DNA from: Shewanella sp. MR-4
GTDB lineage: Bacteria; Pseudomonadota; Gammaproteobacteria; Enterobacterales; Shewanellaceae
Direction of reading: 5' to 3'
NCBI RefSeq assembly: GCF_000014685.1
Contig: NC_008321.1
Coordinates: 2,911,001-2,975,000, forward strand
Length of the DNA: 64,000 nt
In this document: in pieces, positions 59,851 through 64,000 of the stretch
Position numbering within the stretch: the first letter of the stretch is position 1
Layout of the letters: the number at the start of each line of letters is the position of its first letter
Made by a program: the position numbers and the translations under genes
The notes under the pieces: generated by a model
Database searches by the model: none
Told to the model about the DNA's origin: nothing
Seen by the model: only the letters and a program-made list of their open reading frames with translations

Positions 59851-60342
59851 ATGATCACATTACACACTAATTTTGGCGACATTAAACTGCAACTGAACGC
59901 CGAAAAAGCACCGCTGACCGTGGCAAACTTTATGAAATATGTTGACGAAGGTTTCTTCGACGGCACCATTTTCCACCGTGTAATTGACGGCTTTATGATC
60001 CAAGGCGGTGGCTTTACCGCTGAAATGAGCCAAAAACGTTGCCATGAGCCAGTGAAAAACGAAGCCAACAACGGTTTATCAAACCGTACTGGTACTATCG
60101 CGATGGCACGTACTTCTGATCCACACTCAGCGACGGCTCAGTTCTTCATCAACGTAAACGATAACACCTTCCTCGATTTCAAATCTGAAAGCATGCAAGG
60201 TTGGGGTTACTGCGTATTTGGTGAAGTCGTTGAAGGCATGGACATCGTTGAAAAAATCAAAGCTGTCAGCACTGGTAACCGTGGCATGCACCAAGATGTG
60301 CCATTAGAAGCGGTTGTGATTGAAAAAGTAAGTGCGGCCTAA
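59851..60342 (+). CDS. ppiB: Cyclophilin-type peptidyl-prolyl isomerase PpiB
   Basis: A 163-residue cytoplasmic cyclophilin. Core motifs are FFDGTIFHRVIDGFMIQGGGFT (catalytic Arg), NGLSNRTGTIAMARTSDPHSATAQFFINV and the closing GxxD-type segment. It catalyses proline isomerisation. It lies 10 bp upstream of lpxH, probably in one operon, divergent from cysS. Confidence 0.95.
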   Translation: MITLHTNFGDIKLQLNAEKAPLTVANFMKYVDEGFFDGTIFHRVIDGFMIQGGGFTAEMSQKRCHEPVKNEANNGLSNRTGTIAMARTSDPHSATAQFFINVNDNTFLDFKSESMQGWGYCVFGEVVEGMDIVEKIKAVSTGNRGMHQDVPLEAVVIEKVSAA

Positions 60343-60351
60343 TTCCCTAGG

Positions 60352-61071
60352 ATGCGGACCTTATTTATTGGCGATCTGCACTTAAGTGCCGATCGCCTCG
60401 ATATCACCAAAGCCTTTAATCGTTTCCTCGATACAGAACTTGATGATGCCGATGCCCTCTACATTCTTGGGGATTTATTTGAGGTATGGGTCGGCGACGA
60501 TTTGGCCGCGCCTTTTGCCCTCGAATTAGCACGCAGGCTCAAGCAAATCTCCCAAAGATTGCCCATCTACTTTATTCACGGTAATCGTGACTTTATGTTA
60601 GGCAAACAATTTACCGATGCTGCGGGTATGCAAATGTTGCCCGAAGTCACCTGCTTAGATCTCTATGGTGTTAGTACGGTTATCTTGCACGGCGATAGCT
60701 TGTGCACCTTAGATAAAGCCTACCAACGCTTTCGCAAACTACGCAGTTTTGCCTTCGCCCGTTGGCTTTATAGCTGTTTGCCGAAGAGAAAACGTCAAGC
60801 GATTGCCAATAAGATCCGCAGCAATAGTCAGAGCAGCAATCAACAAAAAAGCTATGTCATCATGGATGTGGAACCAAGTGCGGTGGATGCGTTATTTGCC
60901 CAGACCCACTGCAAACAGATGATCCACGGTCATACCCACAGACCCGCCATCCACAACTTCACTAATGGCTGCAAACGTATTGTGGTTGGTGATTGGTACG
61001 AGCAAGGCAGTGTGTTGGTGGTCAGCGCCGATGGCGTGGATTTAAAAAGCCTGCCCTTCGACGCCAGCTAA
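60352..61071 (+). CDS. lpxH: UDP-2,3-diacylglucosamine diphosphatase LpxH
   Basis: A 239-residue metallophosphoesterase of lipid A synthesis. Motifs are intact: GDLHLS, LGDLFEVWVGDD, FIHGNRDF, ILHGDSLC and IHGHTHRPA. It hydrolyses UDP-2,3-diacylglucosamine to lipid X and UMP on the cytoplasmic face. The ATG lies 10 nt after the ppiB stop with an AGGA just upstream. Confidence 0.96.
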   Translation: MRTLFIGDLHLSADRLDITKAFNRFLDTELDDADALYILGDLFEVWVGDDLAAPFALELARRLKQISQRLPIYFIHGNRDFMLGKQFTDAAGMQMLPEVTCLDLYGVSTVILHGDSLCTLDKAYQRFRKLRSFAFARWLYSCLPKRKRQAIANKIRSNSQSSNQQKSYVIMDVEPSAVDALFAQTHCKQMIHGHTHRPAIHNFTNGCKRIVVGDWYEQGSVLVVSADGVDLKSLPFDAS

Positions 61072-61158
61072 GCACCTATAGCGCCCTCACCATTAACACA
61101 TCACGAACCGCTTAGGCCTCATACCTGAATATGATTGAGGCCGCTATTTGCATTGCCG

Positions 61159-61929
61159 CTAGGCAACTAAGGGTTGGCCACTGTGGAAATGAAACTCGTC
61201 ATCGGGCGCCATAATTAATTCGGCCTCCCTCTCGCCAAAATAAGCGACTCTATCAGTTATATCTTCCGTTGAAACGAGCTGCGCCAGCTTAAGATAATCC
61301 TCAAAATGACGCGCCTCAGAGCGCAGTAAGGACACATAAAACTTACTTAACTCCGCATCCAAGTAAGGCGCTAATTTGGCAAAGCGCTCACAGGAGCGCG
61401 CCTCAATGTACGCACCCACAATCAACTTATCCCGCAGAATATCCTTCTCATGGGTGGTCACGTGGCTCATCATGCCCTTTGCGTAACGCCCCGCACGAAT
61501 ATTGCGATACGGAATGTGCCGTGCATGCATCAACTCCAACACTTGCTCAAAATGATGGAATTCTTCTTTTATCAAACGAATTAGTGGCGGAATAAGATCC
61601 CGAGCAAAAGCAAAATGCTGATTCGGCTGTAGATTGGCAACCAGCTCGTTCTTTTTAACATCGCGAGCCAAAAACTGCTCGATATCGCGATCCTTGTGAT
61701 AAACAAATTCCTCATAGGGTTTTGCCCACGCCAATAGCGATTGCCCGCTGTCTTTATCTAATGCGTATCGCCTCAATAAGAACATCGCTGTCTGCGCCGC
61801 TTTTAGCTCACAATTACAATGGTCGATTAAGAGTTCATCTAACGAGATTGAGGCTCTTGCCAGATCAATCCAAGTTTGCGGCGTCTCACAACGAAGAAAC
61901 GCATGAACAGGTGCCAATAATTGCTGCAT
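61159..61929 (-). CDS. miaE: tRNA-(ms2io6A)-hydroxylase MiaE
   Basis: A 256-residue non-heme di-iron monooxygenase that hydroxylates the isopentenyl group of ms2i6A at position 37 of tRNA. The di-iron ligands are visible in four helices: CNCELKAAQ, KEEFHHFEQ, EARSCERF and EARHFEDY. ATG 61929 is chosen because the TTG at 61941 adds only four residues without a ribosome site. It is convergent with lpxH. Confidence 0.93.
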   Translation of the reverse strand: MQQLLAPVHAFLRCETPQTWIDLARASISLDELLIDHCNCELKAAQTAMFLLRRYALDKDSGQSLLAWAKPYEEFVYHKDRDIEQFLARDVKKNELVANLQPNQHFAFARDLIPPLIRLIKEEFHHFEQVLELMHARHIPYRNIRAGRYAKGMMSHVTTHEKDILRDKLIVGAYIEARSCERFAKLAPYLDAELSKFYVSLLRSEARHFEDYLKLAQLVSTEDITDRVAYFGEREAELIMAPDDEFHFHSGQPLVA

Positions 61930-62145
61930 GGGATCACTCAAAAATCATTAAAAAAATATCGTCATATTTTACGCGTAATTATCGACAAGCTATAGCTTTA
62001 CACCGAGGGAAACTTGACGAGATGAACTTTTTGTTCAATAAATAATCTACACTTTAAGAACTGAGATCCTGATCACACCGTGTCTCAATTCGGAGTGTAC
62101 GCAGTCGGGCGTTAAGGGATAGGAGAGCGTTTAACCCTGATTGTA

Positions 62146-62161
62146 GAGCTGTTATCAGCTC
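62146..62161 (+). other. Small hairpin upstream of the Yip1-family gene
   Basis: A perfect 6-bp stem GAGCTG / CAGCTC with loop TTAT stands about 50 bp ahead of the ATG at 62210. It may be a leader hairpin; function is not known. Confidence 0.35.
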
Positions 62162-62209
62162 GTCTGACGTTTGGCGAGCCATCATCAATGCTGAACAAGG
62201 ATAATTATA

Positions 62210-62806
62210 ATGATATTGAATCACTTAATGGGGTTATACACTCATCCAAAACAAGAGTGGCACGCGATTGAGAAGAATCACGAGGCACTCAAAAGTAGCT
62301 TAAGTCACGTTATTCTCATTGCACTGATTCCAGCTGTCTGTAGCTTTATCGCCACTGCATATATTGGTTGGAATCCGGGAGCGGGGGATCCTATTTATCT
62401 CACTCCACAAAGCGCCATGTTTATGTCCGTCGGAATGTACTTCGGTCTGATTGCAGGTGTCTTTGCCCTAGCCTATTTAGCCTACTGGATGGCAAAAACC
62501 TTCGATGCCCAACCCACCTTCACGCAAGCCTTAGAGCTCGCATCCTACACCGCAACGCCTCTATTTATGGTCGGTTTAGCCGCACTCTATCCAGTACTCT
62601 GGTTCATTATGATTGTTGGACTCGTTGGCTTAGCCTACTCGGTCTATTTGCTATACGCAGGTGTGCCCATCATTATGAATATCCCTGAAGAGAAAGGCTT
62701 TATTTACGCCAGCTCTATGGTCACAGCCGGTTTAGTGCTCTTGGTCGGTTTAATGGCCACTAGCGTTATTCTCTGGAGTATTGGCTTTGGCCCTATGTAT
62801 CAATAA
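62210..62806 (+). CDS. Yip1-family (DUF1282) inner-membrane protein
   Basis: A 198-residue protein with about five predicted transmembrane helices and the Yip1 motif start (LMGLYTHPKQEWHAIE, resembling YohC). The C-terminal helices (VLWFIMIVGLVGLAYSVYLLYAGVPIIMNIP) carry the family Gly-Tyr/Ser pattern. No function is established for bacterial homologues. AAGGATAAT lies before the ATG. It has its own terminator. Confidence 0.85.
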   Translation: MILNHLMGLYTHPKQEWHAIEKNHEALKSSLSHVILIALIPAVCSFIATAYIGWNPGAGDPIYLTPQSAMFMSVGMYFGLIAGVFALAYLAYWMAKTFDAQPTFTQALELASYTATPLFMVGLAALYPVLWFIMIVGLVGLAYSVYLLYAGVPIIMNIPEEKGFIYASSMVTAGLVLLVGLMATSVILWSIGFGPMYQ

Positions 62807-62904
62807 GGTATTAATCCGCACTCAGGCGCAAATGACTTGAAATACTCATAGTGGTAAATAAATAGTGGCAAATAGACGTGTTGAAAACGAAAAGTTGTAA
62901 AAAC

Positions 62905-62945
62905 AAAAGGCCCTTAGCTTGAAAACACTAAGGGCCTTTTTATTC
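62905..62945. terminator. Bidirectional rho-independent terminator
   Basis: A 12-bp stem AAAGGCCCTTAG / CTAAGGGCCTTT with a 10-nt loop and A/T runs lies between the Yip1-family gene and the convergent glnS. Confidence 0.92.
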
Positions 62946-62998
62946 TTTACTGCAGTTGACTGTTAGTCGCGACAGAGATTATCGCGGCTAGCGACCTG

Positions 62999-64000
62999 CT
63001 ATTCAAACGAGTCACGCAGTGCAACCGTTAGGTTAAAGACTAAATGCTCGGCTGATGAGTCTTTATTGTCAGCACAGAAATAACCTTCACGCTCAAACTG
63101 ATATGCTTTTTCCGCTGGCGCATTCACAAGACTGGCTTCAACTAAACCATTCACCACTTCAAGTGAGTTAGGGTTAAGCACTTCATCCACGGTCTCTGCT
63201 GCAGCAGGATTTGGATCCGTGAACAAGCGTTGGTATAAACGGAATTCAGCAGGTTTAGCCGTAGTCGCTTCAACCCAATGGATTACGCCTTTCACCTTGC
63301 GACCATCGGCAGGGTTTTTACCCAAGGTATCTGCATCGTAGCTACAGTAAACCGTGGTGATATTGCCGTCGCTGTCTTTGTCACAACGCTCAGCCTTAAT
63401 CACATAAGCGTTACGCAGACGCACTTCTTTACCCATCACCAGACGTTTGTATTGCTTATTGGCTTCTTCTCTGAAGTCCGCCACATCGATATACAGTTCA
63501 CGGCCAAAGGCGAGTTCACGTGTGCCCATGCTTTCATCACTTGGGTGAGAAGCCGCTTGAATCGTCTCGATTTGACCTTCTGGGTAGTTCTCAATCACGA
63601 CTTTTAATGGCCGCAGTACGGCCATCGCACGTGGCGCATGTTCGTTGAGTTCTTCACGGATGCAGGCATCGAGCATCGCGGCTTCAATCATGTTTTCTTG
63701 CTTAGTGATACCAATACGTTGGCAAAACTCGCGGATAGATGCTGGGGTATAACCACGACGACGCAGGCCAGCAATCGTTGGCATACGTGGGTCATCCCAT
63801 CCAGAAACTAACTTACGCGTCACTAAGTCATTTAATTTACGCTTAGACATCAGCGTATATTCAAGATTTAAGCGAGAAAACTCGTACTGACGAGTACGGT
63901 TCGGCGCTTGGAAATCATCTAAATTGTCGAGAACCCAATCGTAAAGACGGCGGTTGTCTTGGAACTCAAGCGTACATAACGAGTGAGTAATGTGCTCCAG
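62999..64000 (-). CDS. glnS: Glutaminyl-tRNA synthetase, C-terminal part (runs off right edge)
   Basis: The reading frame continues across the right edge; about 333 C-terminal residues are visible. It includes LCTLEFQDNRRLYDWVLDNL, EYTLMSKRKLNDLV (class I MSK motif) and the beta-barrel anticodon-binding domains (RELAFGRELYIDVADF, RLRNAYVIKAERCDKDSDG, VKGVIHWVEA). It charges tRNA-Gln. The 5' half with the HIGH motif lies outside. The internal ATG at 63850 is not the start: it is part of the MSK motif. Confidence 0.96.
   Translation of the reverse strand: MEHITHSLCTLEFQDNRRLYDWVLDNLDDFQAPNRTRQYEFSRLNLEYTLMSKRKLNDLVTRKLVSGWDDPRMPTIAGLRRRGYTPASIREFCQRIGITKQENMIEAAMLDACIREELNEHAPRAMAVLRPLKVVIENYPEGQIETIQAASHPSDESMGTRELAFGRELYIDVADFREEANKQYKRLVMGKEVRLRNAYVIKAERCDKDSDGNITTVYCSYDADTLGKNPADGRKVKGVIHWVEATTAKPAEFRLYQRLFTDPNPAAAETVDEVLNPNSLEVVNGLVEASLVNAPAEKAYQFEREGYFCADNKDSSAEHLVFNLTVALRDSFE

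Noticed and set aside
61115..61142. Inverted repeat GGCCTCA / TGAGGCC between lpxH and miaE
   Set aside because: The loop is long and there is no U-run on either strand; too weak to call a terminator.
63850..63850. ATG at 63850 as start of a separate 283-residue protein
   Set aside because: It is the methionine of the MSK motif inside glnS; the frame continues to the window edge with clear synthetase sequence.

Overview
The window is a chromosomal stretch of a gammaproteobacterium that I assign to Shewanella. This rests on gene content and order: tig-clpP-clpX-lon-hupB-ppiD, then fabV, sapABCDF, pspF/pspABC-ycjX-ycjF, polB/dinG and a TonB2-type operon, as I recall it from Shewanella oneidensis-like genomes. 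No database search was possible, so species is not claimed. Most of the window is ordinary core genome. The only clearly accessory stretch is about 17.3-20.3 kb.

Layout. 1-5.2 kb: a truncated M23/OapA-type peptidase gene and sbcD-sbcC. 5.4-11.6 kb: a TauE/SafE permease, a LysR regulator, small genes (RraB-like, S4 protein, GNAT, parvulin), a DUF885 lipoprotein and a degenerate GGDEF protein. 11.6-16.6 kb: a six-gene TonB2-type operon (DUF3450, TtpC, ExbB, ExbD, TonB, TPR). 17.3-20.3 kb: three mobile-element layers, namely an intact IS10-like IS4-family element with a perfect 9-bp target duplication, a decayed IS3-family element, and an IS200-like element. 20.3-24.6 kb: a large TonB-dependent receptor and a porin. 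24.8-32.8 kb: polB and dinG diverging from a LexA box, then a second TauE/SafE protein, priC, a DUF2057 protein, an HDAC-like hydrolase and a ComFB protein. About 33 kb: 4.5S RNA. 33.3-40.7 kb: ComEA, methionine gamma-lyase, ycjF-ycjX, pspCBA and divergent pspF with a sigma-54 promoter. 40.8-47.7 kb: sapABCDF, fabV and a molbindin. 47.9-56.4 kb: ppiD, hupB, lon, clpX, clpP, tig. 56.6-57.0 kb: a tRNA Pro-Arg-His operon. 57.2-64 kb: folD, cysS, ppiB, lpxH, miaE, a Yip1-family protein and the 3' part of glnS.

Functional links. The TonB2-type complex, the neighbouring receptor and the porin form an outer-membrane uptake neighbourhood. polB and dinG are an SOS pair. tig, clpP, clpX, lon, hupB and ppiD form a proteostasis block, and clpP and lon have good sigma-32-like promoters. 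The psp genes plus sap transporter are envelope-stress and peptide-uptake functions. Several gene starts need to be moved downstream of the longest open frame; these are noted per gene.

I found no CRISPR array, prophage, toxin-antitoxin pair or obvious new defence system. The least explained signals are: the IS200 transposase with an altered HUH motif; the palindromes upstream of the TonB2 operon; terminator-like hairpins inside the clpP and ppiD leaders; the degenerate GGDEF protein; and the ComFB gene beside 4.5S RNA.
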